Source: Ephydatia muelleri (Eukaryota; Porifera; Demospongiae; Spongillida; Spongillidae). Taken from it: a stretch of DNA of 64,000 nt. The notes beneath the pieces are model-generated. The model saw only the letters and a program-made list of their open reading frames with translations, was not told where the DNA came from and made no database searches. The stretch's first letter is position 1. Each line of letters begins with the position of its first letter. Both the position numbers and the translations under genes were made by a program. Below, piece by piece: positions 51,201 through 58,868 of the stretch. The stretch covers positions 14,285,308 through 14,349,307 of the forward strand of contig JABACO010000003.1 in the NCBI GenBank assembly GCA_013339895.1. Reading direction: 5' to 3'.

Positions 51201-53306
51201 AATGAGCAAGAATTTAAGACAATTAGTTTTATGTGGATTAAAAGACATTGAGAACAAAACTGCTGGATATACTGTCACAAGGTGATATGATTCATACAAA
51301 CGCAACTTTAACATCAATTTTTTTTTAGTTGTTTAAAAAACAAGACTACTATCAAAACCACTCCCTTGAATAGAAGCTGCTGATTTAGGAAGCAAACCAT
51401 TTGCACATTTCTTACAGGAACACATCATTTTGTTTACAATATTAATTAAAAAAACACAGGTATAGATTTCATGCCATTGCTGTGCTTTGACTTCTTGGTG
51501 GATTTGATATATGCATGAAAATTTCTTTATTAGAGGCAATAATTGCATGTATCTACCTGATTCTGAAGTTCTTGTTGTGATAATCGGTGATGGTGTTCCT
51601 TCACCAACTGATGTGTTAGCAGTCACATAGCAGTCATATTGAGTGTATGGGTTTAGTCCAGTACTGAATGTAACAGCCAACGTTGTTCCATTTACTACAG
51701 ATCTGGCAGTGGGCACATTTGGTCCAATGACCTGTTCAGGATGGGCCTGACTAGCAGAGGTGTTGCAATATATAGTGTATGCAATGATTATGCCATTCTT
51801 TGGTATGGGTGAAGACCAGCTAGCAGACAGTTGGTTAGGTGAACCAGGAACAGTGGACACAGAAAGAGCCAGTGGTGATGATGGAACTGTAGAAACAATT
51901 ATTTCAATGTAGCTCAAGCACCTACATTAAATGACATATCAGCTCACTACATTTATTACGGTAAGGTAGATATAAAAATAGGCAAGGTAAATGACCCTAA
52001 GCCATTTTCATTCCTTTCATTTTTGTCCAATCCAAGGAAATTTTCAGCAAAAACTGAAGGCAATTAGTTTTATGTGGATTAGAAGACAGTGTGAACGAAG
52101 CTGCTGGATATATCTATTAAATCTGTGACAAGGTGATAGGATTCATACAAGCACATAATTTTACAACAATTGGTTGCAAGATGTTTAAAATAACAAGACC
52201 ACCTACAAAATCTCTACTTTGAATACAAACACCTGTTTTAGGAAGCAAACCATTTGCACGTTAGATTGCATACTTAGAGAAACACATCATTTTGTTTATA
52301 ATAGTAATAAAACCCGTAAAAGTTTCCATTGCTGTGCTTTGAATTCATGGGGGATTTGATGAATGCATGATTAGTGGCAATAATTGCATGTACCTACCTG
52401 ATTCTAAAATGACATTAAGCCTATATCATTTCCTTCACTGTATATGTAAATTATGGACATATCGTTAAGTCCAATTTAAGACAAATAAATGAAATTCATC
52501 GTGTCGTGTTTAAATTGCGTAGTTTCATTAACCATCTAACAGAATCATTATTATTGACATTCATTGGAATTAGTCATGTGTTGAATGCATGCTCACTCGA
52601 TTGGTCAGTTCTGCATGTAATCACGATTGAACTAGCTCCTTCACCATATGTGTTGCTGGCTACAACGTAACAGTCGTATTGCGTGAACGGGTTAAGTCCA
52701 CTGCTGAATGCAACATGGAAGATTGCCCCATCCACTATAGACCTGATGGTTGGCATATTCGGTGCTATCACTTGTTCAGGGAATACTTGACTGGCAGATG
52801 TGTTGCAATACACTTTGTATGCAGTGATGTTGGCAGACATTGTGGCAGGTGAAGTCCACGAAGCAGATATTTGGTTTGGAGAACCAGAAACAGATGATAG
52901 TGTAAAATTGAGGGGTGCAGACGGAACTGTGAAAAGAAAGGCACATTTTCAAATCATATGGTTGGCAATAAAGGTAGGTAAATTGCATTTTCAATTGACT
53001 GCTTAAAATGACGTCCATACCTGCTGATGATATTCTAACTTCATGGACAGCATAGATCCACTGACCAGGAACAAGAACATTGCTGGCACTTGTAATGTTG
53101 ATTACAACCGGCGTTCCCGAACCTGGAACTTTTACGTAATTAACGCTGTCTCCTGCGTTGAATCCAATCTGGGCTTGTTTCCCACCAAGACCATTGCTTC
53201 CCCCAGAAGCATCCCCGGTTGTCCATTGTATTAATCCATCAGCATAGAGGTATATGACAAACGATGTGGCGTTGCTTGCCACCAAGATACACTGGAATGT
53301 ATTATT
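30129..53306 (-). CDS. NIDO - 20xFN3 - transmembrane surface protein (5' end not seen)
   Basis: Twenty-two exons on the minus strand: second half of a NIDO domain, 20 FN3 exons, then a transmembrane exon and stop. All internal joins are phase 1, so each FN3 exon can be added or lost without shifting frame. The visible part encodes about 2,300 residues. It is predicted to be a heavily glycosylated type I surface protein with a long FN3 stalk, suggesting adhesion or recognition. Function is inferred from architecture only. The 5' half of NIDO and the signal peptide are not upstream within the window; matching exons lie at 5962-6726. The intron at 33023-39757 is full of transposon relics. Confidence 0.85.
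30333..30641 (-). CDS. FN3 exon 20 (divergent, membrane-proximal)
   Basis: 309 nt, phase 1-1. FN3 pattern LQVLSTTAVRLHWNTAVG, ILLGYVLFYHSL and DYEFSLQVML. It lacks the cysteines of the amplified repeats, so it was not part of the array expansion. Confidence 0.75.
30703..30966 (-). CDS. FN3 exon 19 (divergent)
   Basis: 264 nt, phase 1-1. PGPVNALKQISNTFTTLTLT, then W and VIMGYQVLLG, MNYNLSVVALTAKGSGQP. A typical single-exon FN3 domain with canonical Trp and Tyr, without the array's Cys pair. Donor GTGAGT. Confidence 0.8.
31869..32198 (-). CDS. FN3 exon 18 (array type)
   Basis: 330 nt. Last array-type exon before the divergent ones. Variants: AVPSSPLALS start, GTAMAVIFSTGLNPYTQ, donor GTAAGC. 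Confidence 0.88.
32693..33022 (-). CDS. FN3 exon 17 (array type)
   Basis: 330 nt. Variants: TSNSQAYPEQV, CYLTANTS and a diverged end TTASKSG. Separated from exon 16 by the 6.7-kb intron carrying transposon relics. Confidence 0.88.
34151..34315 (+). pseudogene. P-element/THAP9-like transposase C-terminal fragment
   Basis: The frame reads DPLEQYFSQQHHRGGSKDNP, then TVNEYLENVATLHVRQ, resembling the conserved DPLE.YF..QR..GG..NPN block near the end of P-element/THAP9 transposases. It lies antisense in the FN3 gene intron. Only this last block was recognised. The assignment rests on motif memory. Confidence 0.6.
34610..34771 (+). other. Unrecognised exon-like open frame
   Basis: After a CCTTAG acceptor-like site, 53 codons read through QCILCKNEQVYGPFKTIHRN and VYYLVHFNHRTF to TAG. 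The composition looks coding and it has a CxxC. I do not recognise the family. It may belong to one of the neighbouring transposon relics. Confidence 0.3.
35587..35840 (+). pseudogene. hAT transposase dimerisation-domain fragment
   Basis: The first frame reads AVETLVVWDTDFFPNISVLL. After a frameshift near 35711 it continues ATLPVTSANAERNFSALKRL, then KSYCRTTMRQERLNGLAHMHI and stop. This is the C-terminal hAT dimerisation motif (LP.T.A..ER.FS.LK). The rest of the transposase was not found. Confidence 0.85.
36268..37018 (+). pseudogene. pogo/Tigger-like transposase, truncated
   Basis: The N-terminal helix-turn-helix region (GSYSKDDILRDIDLVRHFQ, GVNYRTLSRYYK) is followed by a CENP-B-type segment (WCADWFCGFMKRHPTLSLRT) in a second frame. 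The DDE domain then starts with DIWNSDKTVQKP, where the usual DET is DKT, and FITSAERGSTLVTICCA up to PPFLVSPR. It breaks off at about 37020, joined to Gypsy sequence. Frameshifts and a stop mark it as dead. Confidence 0.75.
37026..39544 (+). mobile_element. Gypsy retrotransposon fragment, 5' truncated
   Basis: It begins inside RT (GLFRYNRLPFEVASAPAIIQ, catalytic YMDD near 37140-37160). Broken RNase H follows (RPSQLQANADGLSRLPLK near 37875-37925), then an integrase finger (SCKACQENQKC) and core pieces (RVHVDFFGPF, SAPYHPSTNELAE), then a C-terminal part at 38649-38906. It ends in a purine run and an LTR. It is a different Gypsy lineage from the three others in the window. Confidence 0.8.
39340..39544 (+). 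repeat. 3' LTR of the Gypsy fragment
   Basis: It starts TGTGGTAA directly after the purine run GGGAGGAAG and ends TTATCACA, a near-perfect inverted pair. It is 205 bp with AATAAA at 39485-39490. No 5' LTR is present. Confidence 0.75.
39758..40087 (-). CDS. FN3 exon 16 (array type)
   Basis: 330 nt. Variants: DIQAYPEQVIRSNVSTARS and VNRTT in place of VNGTT (the sequon is kept). Confidence 0.9.
40316..40645 (-). CDS. FN3 exon 15 (array type)
   Basis: 330 nt. Shares LAVSVSAVPGSP with exon 7, a higher-order-repeat marker. QFVCYVTANTS replaces QYDCYVTANTS, but the Cys is kept. Confidence 0.9.
41180..41509 (-). CDS. FN3 exon 14 (array type)
   Basis: 330 nt. Variants: PNKLSASW and GLNTYSQYDCYVTASTS. 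Confidence 0.9.
42030..42359 (-). CDS. FN3 exon 13 (array type)
   Basis: 330 nt. Variants: VPGLPNQ, IVAYTMYCNTSNSQ, EQVMGPN, AVKFGTGL and ITIRTSESG. Confidence 0.9.
42894..43223 (-). CDS. FN3 exon 12 (array type)
   Basis: 330 nt. Variants: SARWSPPIPKNG, IIANTIYCNTS and SIFTTRTLESG. Confidence 0.9.
43779..44111 (-). CDS. FN3 exon 11 (array type, 333 nt)
   Basis: One codon longer than most: GLKVPYTQYDC. Also ELVIGPNVPSVRSEVNG and ITKRTSESG. Pairs with exon 3 in the higher-order repeat. Confidence 0.9.
44649..44978 (-). CDS. FN3 exon 10 (array type)
   Basis: 330 nt. Variants: TVYCNTS and GLNQFTQYDC. The preceding intron text encodes MSYIEII, as before exon 2. Confidence 0.9.
45477..45809 (-). 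CDS. FN3 exon 9 (array type, 333 nt)
   Basis: Extra codon form NGLMVPYTHYDC, with QVIEPNVPT. Closely matches exon 6. Confidence 0.9.
46344..46673 (-). CDS. FN3 exon 8 (array type)
   Basis: 330 nt, open throughout. Variants: SASWSPP, IIEYTIYCNTS and TRTLESG. Confidence 0.9.
47234..47563 (-). CDS. FN3 exon 7 (array type)
   Basis: 330 nt. Variants: LAVSVSAVPGSP (as exon 15), VVNGPTLAVTFRTGLIPYSQ. The NGT sequon is lost here (NGP). Confidence 0.9.
48070..48402 (-). CDS. FN3 exon 6 (array type, 333 nt)
   Basis: Extra codon form NGLKVPYTHYDC, with VPTDRSVV. Flanking intron text matches that of exon 9. Confidence 0.9.
48939..49268 (-). CDS. FN3 exon 5 (array type)
   Basis: 330 nt. Variants: SARWSPP, TSAGQAYP and VVSGTT, losing the middle sequon. 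Confidence 0.9.
49805..50134 (-). CDS. FN3 exon 4 (array type)
   Basis: 330 nt. Variants: TSTSQAYP, LAAAFSTELNPYSQYDCYL and IKTRTLESG. Confidence 0.9.
50696..51028 (-). CDS. FN3 exon 3 (array type, 333 nt)
   Basis: Extra codon form GLKVPYTQYDCYMTANTS, with EQIIGPNLPSVRS and IATRTAESG. Confidence 0.9.
51557..51886 (-). CDS. FN3 exon 2 (first array-type exon)
   Basis: 330 nt, close to the array consensus: VPSSPLALSVSTVPGSPNQ, NGIIIAYTIYCNTSASQ, GLNPYTQYDCYVTANTS, RTSESG. QAHPEQV replaces QAYPEQV. Each repeat has Cys in YCNTS and YDCYV, plus sequons NTS, NGT and NTS. Confidence 0.92.
52398..52408 (-). pseudogene. Stub of an array-type FN3 exon end
   Basis: The sequence before and after the array exon donor (TTTAGAATCAG then GTAGGTAGGTAC) is intact with the usual downstream intron, but the rest of the exon is replaced by unrelated sequence at 52409. 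It marks the upstream edge of the amplified block. Confidence 0.7.
52597..52926 (-). CDS. FN3 exon 1 (array founder-like, divergent)
   Basis: 330 nt, phase 1-1, the same length as the array exons but diverged: VSGSPNQISASWTSP, ITAYKVYCNTSASQVFPEQV, GLNPFTQYDCYVVASNTYGE. It keeps both Cys. Donor GTGAGC. It is the closest relative of the amplified unit outside the array. Confidence 0.88.
53021..53306 (-). CDS. Second half of NIDO domain
   Basis: It follows the acceptor CAATCAG. The exon reads NNTFQCILVASNATSFVIYL, then ADGLIQWTTGDASGGSNGLG and KQAQIGFNAGDSVNYVKVPG, the canonical C-terminal half of NIDO, and ends phase 1 at RISSAG with a GTATGG donor. The exon starts phase 0, matching the phase-0 end of exon 2 at 5962. 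Confidence 0.88.
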
Positions 53307-53310
53307 CTGA

Positions 53311-53500
53311 TTGGTGATTGTGTGTGTGTGTGTTCATGTGAGTGTGTTCATATGTGTGTGTTTTCATATGTGTGTGTGTTCATATGTGCATGTGTGTGTT
53401 CATATGTGTGTGTGTTCATATGTGTGTGTGTTCATATGTGCATGTGTGTGTTCATATGTGTGTGTGTTCATATGTGTGTGCATGTGTGTGGAGGGAAAAA
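53311..53500. repeat. TG-rich minisatellite at the NIDO acceptor
   Basis: Repeats of TGTGTGTGTTCATA (about 14-20 bases, varied) start a few bases from the NIDO exon acceptor. On the gene strand this puts a CA tract where a polypyrimidine tract is expected. Confidence 0.9.
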
Positions 53501-53682
53501 GGAGGGGGAGAGTGTTGGGAGATTGTTAAAAACATTGCGCAATGAACGTATCAACATGGTTAACTATACATAACCAATTCTATACGCACCTGTATGGCAC
53601 TACGTGCACTCAACATTAAGAGTCGTTACGTTACCGTCATTAGCATTACCATCATGCTCGCGTTACACATTTTGCTACAAAT

Positions 53683-54620
53683 TGGTGTTCACCGAAAGCG
53701 GGGGAAATGTAATTATGCACATTTTTGATAATATCTCATGAATGATTGATAATATCTCATGAATGGTATATAATGCTGTCATGCCAATGACATTTTTAGA
53801 TTCAGCATATACTGTATTTCAGATGAACAGAATACATTCATTATGACTTGTAAACAAAACAATGCACAGGTAAACATCTGGTTGGATGTTCCAGGCTATA
53901 ACTCCTCTATTTTATGCAATTAAGTTACCAATTTTTTTTATATGTACCCAATTTCAGTGATGACGATGCCAAAGGTTCTTTCAGAACCAATTCAGCATGG
54001 CACCGGAAGGTCCGTGTTCAAGGCGTCTGAAAGAGGCCAACGAGGAAACGAGATATGACAGTGCCATTGCCAGAGGCATGAAGGAGCGTATTGCCATAAA
54101 AAAGACGATGCAAGTAGAAAGCTCTGTAAAGCTAATCATTCAGGATTATCAAAATGGCTGCGTTTTTTAAGCTTTGATCAATTATTAATCAGTGTTCCCA
54201 TAACTGTGATACATATGCGTATACATGTACATTGAGGACTCCATGCGATGGAATGATTTTCATTCCTTAACTCAAACTGTCCCGCCTCTCTCCGAAAACT
54301 CATAGTGATCTCCATAACGAGTGAGACTTAAAGAGCTCACAACAACACGATAAGTGCCTACCTTTATTGGGTACATATTTAAAAAATTTGGTACCTTAAC
54401 TGCACAAAATAGAGGAGTTATAGCCTATGAACATCCAGCCTGACAAGCAGTTGTTCACTGTAATTGTGCATTGTTTTGTTTACAATTCAAAATGAATGTA
54501 TTCTGTGAATAGATGCTGAATCTAAACATGTAATCGGCATGATAACATCATATATACCATTCATGAGATGTTATTTAAAAAGTGCATTACTGCATTTTTC
54601 CCCTCTTTCGGTGAACACCA
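53683..54620. mobile_element. 0.94-kb foldback element with unique centre
   Basis: The left arm begins TGGTGTTCACCGAAAG and the right arm ends with its reverse complement. The arms are imperfect, about 250 bp each, and share text such as AACTCCTCTATTTT and CATTCATGAGAT in inverted order. The centre (about 53960-54380) is not palindromic. It lies in the intron 5' of the NIDO exon. Confidence 0.75.
53997..54170 (+). other. 57-codon open frame in the foldback centre
   Basis: ATG to TAA reads MAPEGPCSRRLKEANEETRY, then DSAIARGMKERIAIKKTMQV and a short end. It is charged and likely helical, with a coding-like composition, and sits exactly in the non-palindromic core. I do not recognise it; it could be a cargo exon or chance. 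Confidence 0.3.
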
Positions 54621-55311
54621 CTGTACATGTACGTCGCGCAATTTATTTGTCCAGCTTCGTAATCTGACTTTACAGCAAGCGTAGTTGTGGTGTGGCATTG
54701 CACTGAATGTAACGTTACCAAAGTAAGCTTGCTTCACCTTCTCAAATGCTGTTGCCTTTGTAAAAAAACTTCTTGTTCAAAAGCAAATACGATAGACATT
54801 TGGAGTTATAGAAACTATGCATCAGTCGGGCACAAAGAATCATCGAACCAGCTGATGTCTTCGCTCCTGCAGGAACTACACCTAATGCCGATCATGACGG
54901 CCAAACAACAATGGTTGGTCTCGCTGGAAAGTGCAGAATTCAGGTATTATATTATTCGGGATTATAATTATTATTACGCCTTATATTATCTGGGCAACAA
55001 GCTGTGGTTATCTCATTTTCTGGATTTGACATGAGGTTGTCTCGAAACATAACAAAATACTTATGTTCTTTTGTGGGGCGTGATTCAAAATTATTTGCCC
55101 ATGCACAGATGCATTTTTATTTTGCTTCCTTCTATCTTACCAGTGGTAGTCTCTTTGTAAGATTTACTGTAACTTTCTTTACATTACAGGTTTTACAATC
55201 ATTTTTGTCTTGAGAAAGATTCTGCTCTACCAGCTTGGAGTTTGCTCACATTGTGGATCGTCATTGTCCTGAGATACGCAAACAATTTAATTAAGATATG
55301 TTTGTTTCATA
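54621..55311. other. No gene recognised
   Basis: A 115-codon open frame on + (54687-55034) has no recognisable motif and a Tyr-rich end. The sequence meets the duplicated flank at 55312. Confidence 0.4.
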
Positions 55312-57232
55312 TTACAGATCGTATGCTTCTGTTTGGCCCAGCATCGTACATACAACAGTGAGAGGTATTTACAATGTAAATGCATCTAGTTCAGACTATA
55401 TTATACTTTATCGCGCGTAGGTGTGAGATTTTTAACTCATGCAGATATTCGATGTCCCAATATTTTTGCTAGCAAGGATGCTCCAAGTTTTGACATGCGT
55501 AACAGGAGAGCATAAGATTTCTGTGTTCAGGAAGAATGTATGGAATTCCTAAAAGGTAAACACATACCAGTTAGTAATTGCCTCGTTTATACAGCTGTCA
55601 ATTGGTGTTGAGGGACTACATAAGCTTTACCAGTCCTCACTGTTAATTAGGTGCATATCACCGACATTATAATGTACGAACATACAGCATTCGTTCCCGC
55701 GTGGTGTCTCGCAAATAGTAGTTTTAAAATGTTCCGTGACGTATCACAACATTCCACAAATAGTAATAGTCGTCACATGCAATTCGCATTATGCAATAAT
55801 GTACATTTACGCACAGAGAAATGCAATTTGCATGATTCCCACCGCTTTTAATGCGGATGCATAATGAATACCTCTACAATCCTGACCAACTATTTAACTT
55901 TATTATAAATTTTTATTCGCTGGAACCGAGCGGGAACCACAGTCCCGCTCGAGAACCACCAATACAATCTGAAAAAGGGCGTGAGAGTACCAGTTGAATT
56001 GAAAATGGCGCCAGGACTGAAAGTTGGAAATCGTGCAAAAGCAAACGCCACCTCTATTTTCGGGTACCGACGAGCGGGAGATATATTAGGACTATGGGCT
56101 CGAGGCATTAAGTTCATGGAACTGTTGTTGAGGTACTGGGCAGTTTTTCCCTTCTCTCTTTTTGTGTGCATGCGCTTTTGTAAATACGGCACTATACCAG
56201 TTTCGTTAATAATTACGTGGGAACCGAATGTACCTATTAGTTTCTATTTCCAGCCCGTTTGGATGACTTTATAGTCGTCATATTTATGGGGAACCATGAA
56301 CTATCACTTATATAGCTATTTGAGTAATTAAAACAAACACTGCTTTTTCCACTAGTAGACAATAGCCAATAGAATGGGACCTTCTTGCTAACTGGAAATT
56401 ACGCGCGTGAGCTGATCTATGTACCATTGCATATCCCATCATCTATCAAGCACACGAAGTTCAGCGTTATGGGGAAAAAACAGCATTGGCGCCTGTATAC
56501 ACTTTCATCGTTCAAATAATCATAACTTGGCAAATAATGAAATAGTACTGCACGGAAAGTGGTTCCCGGGCGGGAACCAATGTTCCCGCAAAGTTCCCGC
56601 TAGACGTTCGTACAAGGCACTTGGGACCATGGAGCACTTTGTAAAAGGAATAAATATTTCCTGTTTACAGTGTCACAGTGTTGCCATCAGAAAACAGGTC
56701 ATTCAAACACTTTTAGTTTGTTCTCTAAAAATTCTCTTGACTGAATGAGATTGGAAACATATCCCTCAGTACTGCAGCGGACAGCGAGCATGGATACTTC
56801 CTCCCACTGTTACGCTGTTATCAAAAGTAAGTGGAGTCGGACGTGTGGGATGGGGTCATTATACTGAATAGCTTATTAATGTTGGGGAACGACAAAGTGT
56901 TGCCTTTGACTCAAAACAAGAGGTTACACGCGTTACATCATGCTTGAATCACGTGCACGCGCAGTTTCCGCCACTCTGGATAAAAAATGGCATCTCAAAA
57001 TCATCGTATTAATCGAATACACAAGTGTTGGCTCCTCCATCAACCATTGTCAGGCTAGAATCATTTATCGTTGTCATTTGGTGTTATTGCTGGTGATGAT
57101 GCCATGACTTGATACTATGAGACGTGCATTCCCATATTTGTATGCTGTTAGAGATGTTAGAGATGGTCTCACGATCCGACTGACATACATGTATACACCT
57201 GTATTATGCATTATCGCATGATATGTATGTAG
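55312..57232. repeat. Duplicated flank left of Gypsy copy 2
   Basis: Homologous to window bases 1-1211, starting at TTACAGATC. It contains an insertion (about 55670-56616) absent from the left copy and lacks the left copy's 661-925 segment. Confidence 0.75.
55670..56616. mobile_element. 0.95-kb insertion with short inverted ends
   Basis: It interrupts the duplicated flank at ...CGACATTA. The ends carry TGTACGAAC (55673) and its inverse GTTCGTACA (to 56614). Several GTTCCCGC / GCGGGAAC motifs lie inside near both ends. No transposase was found. Confidence 0.6.
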
Positions 57233-57340
57233 TGTAATGCGAGCATGCGCAGTTAGGCATCACGTAATATTGATGTATATTTTCTATGTATGCTGCTAGA
57301 GTAATCTAGCGCTCCCTGCACCCTTTCTGGTATCATTACA
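57233..57340 (+). repeat. 5' LTR of Gypsy copy 2
   Basis: A 108-bp LTR with perfect 7-bp inverted ends TGTAATG/CATTACA. It is the better-preserved form and defines the family's LTR ends. Confidence 0.8.
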
Positions 57341-57341
57341 T

Positions 57342-57359
57342 TGGCGTAGTCGGCAGGAT
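57342..57359 (+). other. Primer-binding site, tRNA-Ser (copy 2)
   Basis: Identical 18 bases to 1329-1346, one base after the LTR. Conservation between diverged copies supports its role. Confidence 0.8.
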
Positions 57360-58190
57360 GGCTAGCAAGCCGGTATTACTACCCGAACCTTAAGTCAGGT
57401 AGTTGGGCCGACTGGATAGACAATTTCGAATGCATTGCGGAGGTGAATAAATGGGCTACCGAAGAGGAAAAGCTGAAGTGGCTACGGGTCCGCCTCACTT
57501 GTGAGAAGGCTCTAACGGCCTTCAGGAAACTGCCAGAAATCGCGCGTAACAACGACTCTGAGTGCCGAACTGCTCTAAAAACCGGTTCGACCCCGACAGC
57601 AAGAAGGCCGGAGCTTTACGTCGCTGAACTCCACACGCGAACGAGAGGAAAGGCGGAGGATTGGCGTCATTGGGAGACTTGCTAAGATTTCTGCGGACAA
57701 AGCGTATCCTGACCTTGAAGAAAGGGCTCGAGAGTGCCTAGCGGTAAACCAATGTCTCTCCCAAGTTCATAACAAACAGGTCGCTAAAGCAGAAGAGACC
57801 AAAGAACGTAGAGGAGGCGGTGGCGATAACAATTGAGCTCGAGTTCTATCTAGGCAACACCAGAACCATGCCCGTGGGCTCCGTGTCTTCCCCGATAGAA
57901 AGCGAGGACACCGAGCCGGTTGCGACGGTGCGCGGAGGGTATTCGCAAGCTAACAGAGAGCCTGACACGAGGACACCCTATAGGCACAAGGCTGACGTGA
58001 GTCCGCGACGCAAAAGGCAAGAAACCTGCTGTGAATGTGGTAAAATTGGGCATATTGCACGTGCATGCAGAATGAGTTCTAAAACCAGGGAGCATGCAGC
58101 AGGAAAACTCCATGCACCCGGCCCAGCATCAGGGGGCAAACCTGTAAACGCCCGCGAACATTACCCTTTAACTTTATTGTCTCTCCCTAG
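57358..58190 (+). pseudogene. gag of Gypsy copy 2 with zinc knuckle
   Basis: The ATG at 57358 is followed by stops. The best frame (57443-57685) has NKWATEEEKLKWLRVRL and LPEIARNNDSECRTALKTG. The nucleocapsid part is in the 57820-58401 frame, with the knuckle CCECGKIGHIARAC at 58027-58068. It is broken by at least two frame changes. Confidence 0.75.
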
Positions 58191-58450
58191 CTGTGCAAAT
58201 TATCGAGTACATGGAAAAATACACTCCATTGTTACAGTATTCACAATTGACACTGGAGCAGCTGTTTCCCTTGTTCGACAAGACGTGGCTGTAAACAACA
58301 ATGGTGGTCTTCAGTTGGTATCATGGTTGGGACAAACATTGGTTGGAGTGAATGGATCACCACTGCATACGCATGGACAGCCGATTCACGTTGCAAGATA
58401 AGTCCTTTGAGACCAGTGATCTCAAGGTCGAGGTGATCCTCGAGGTGGAT
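58190..58450 (+). pseudogene. Retropepsin of Gypsy copy 2
   Basis: The sequence FTIDTGAAVSLVRQDVAVNN holds the DTGA active site near 58248. The frame ends at a stop at 58399. A following frame carries the C-terminal strand (VEVILEVDFLQKYSCVIDC), where Gly is missing from the usual G.DFL. Confidence 0.7.
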
Positions 58451-58868
58451 TTCTTGCAGAAATACAGCTGTGTTATTGATTGTGGGTGTAAAATGTTAAG
58501 TATCCCATCCAAGCACATTTCCATGCAGTTCCTGGGGAGTACTGCTGCACCACCTATAGAGAAGTACATGTATAGACCTAGTCACATGCAGTTGAGAAAC
58601 GTCTTGCACCACCGAAAAATTATGGTGAGCGTCGTCACTCAGAGTGCAAAAGAAGGTACATGGATGGTTGAAGGCCGTGGTCGATCTGGAGTGATGGTAG
58701 CACATGCCATCGTGAGACCATTGTCAAGAGTCATCCCATTGCGTATATTCAATCCTGCATGGTGAAGAAGCAGTCATGGTTAAAAAGGGTGTTACCATAT
58801 AGCGTCAATGGAGCAACTGGAGGAAGCCAAAAACCACAATATGTGTGACATGAAAACCAGAAGTATCA

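Noticed and set aside
5962..53306. Treating the two NIDO halves as one gene spanning the window in order
   Set aside because: On the minus strand the first half lies 3' of the second half and of the transmembrane stop exon, so a single collinear transcript is impossible without rearrangement or tandem copies.
54687..55034. A 115-codon plus-strand open frame as a real gene
   Set aside because: No recognisable motif, Tyr/Ile-rich low-complexity end, and it lies between a foldback and a duplicated flank; support is too weak.
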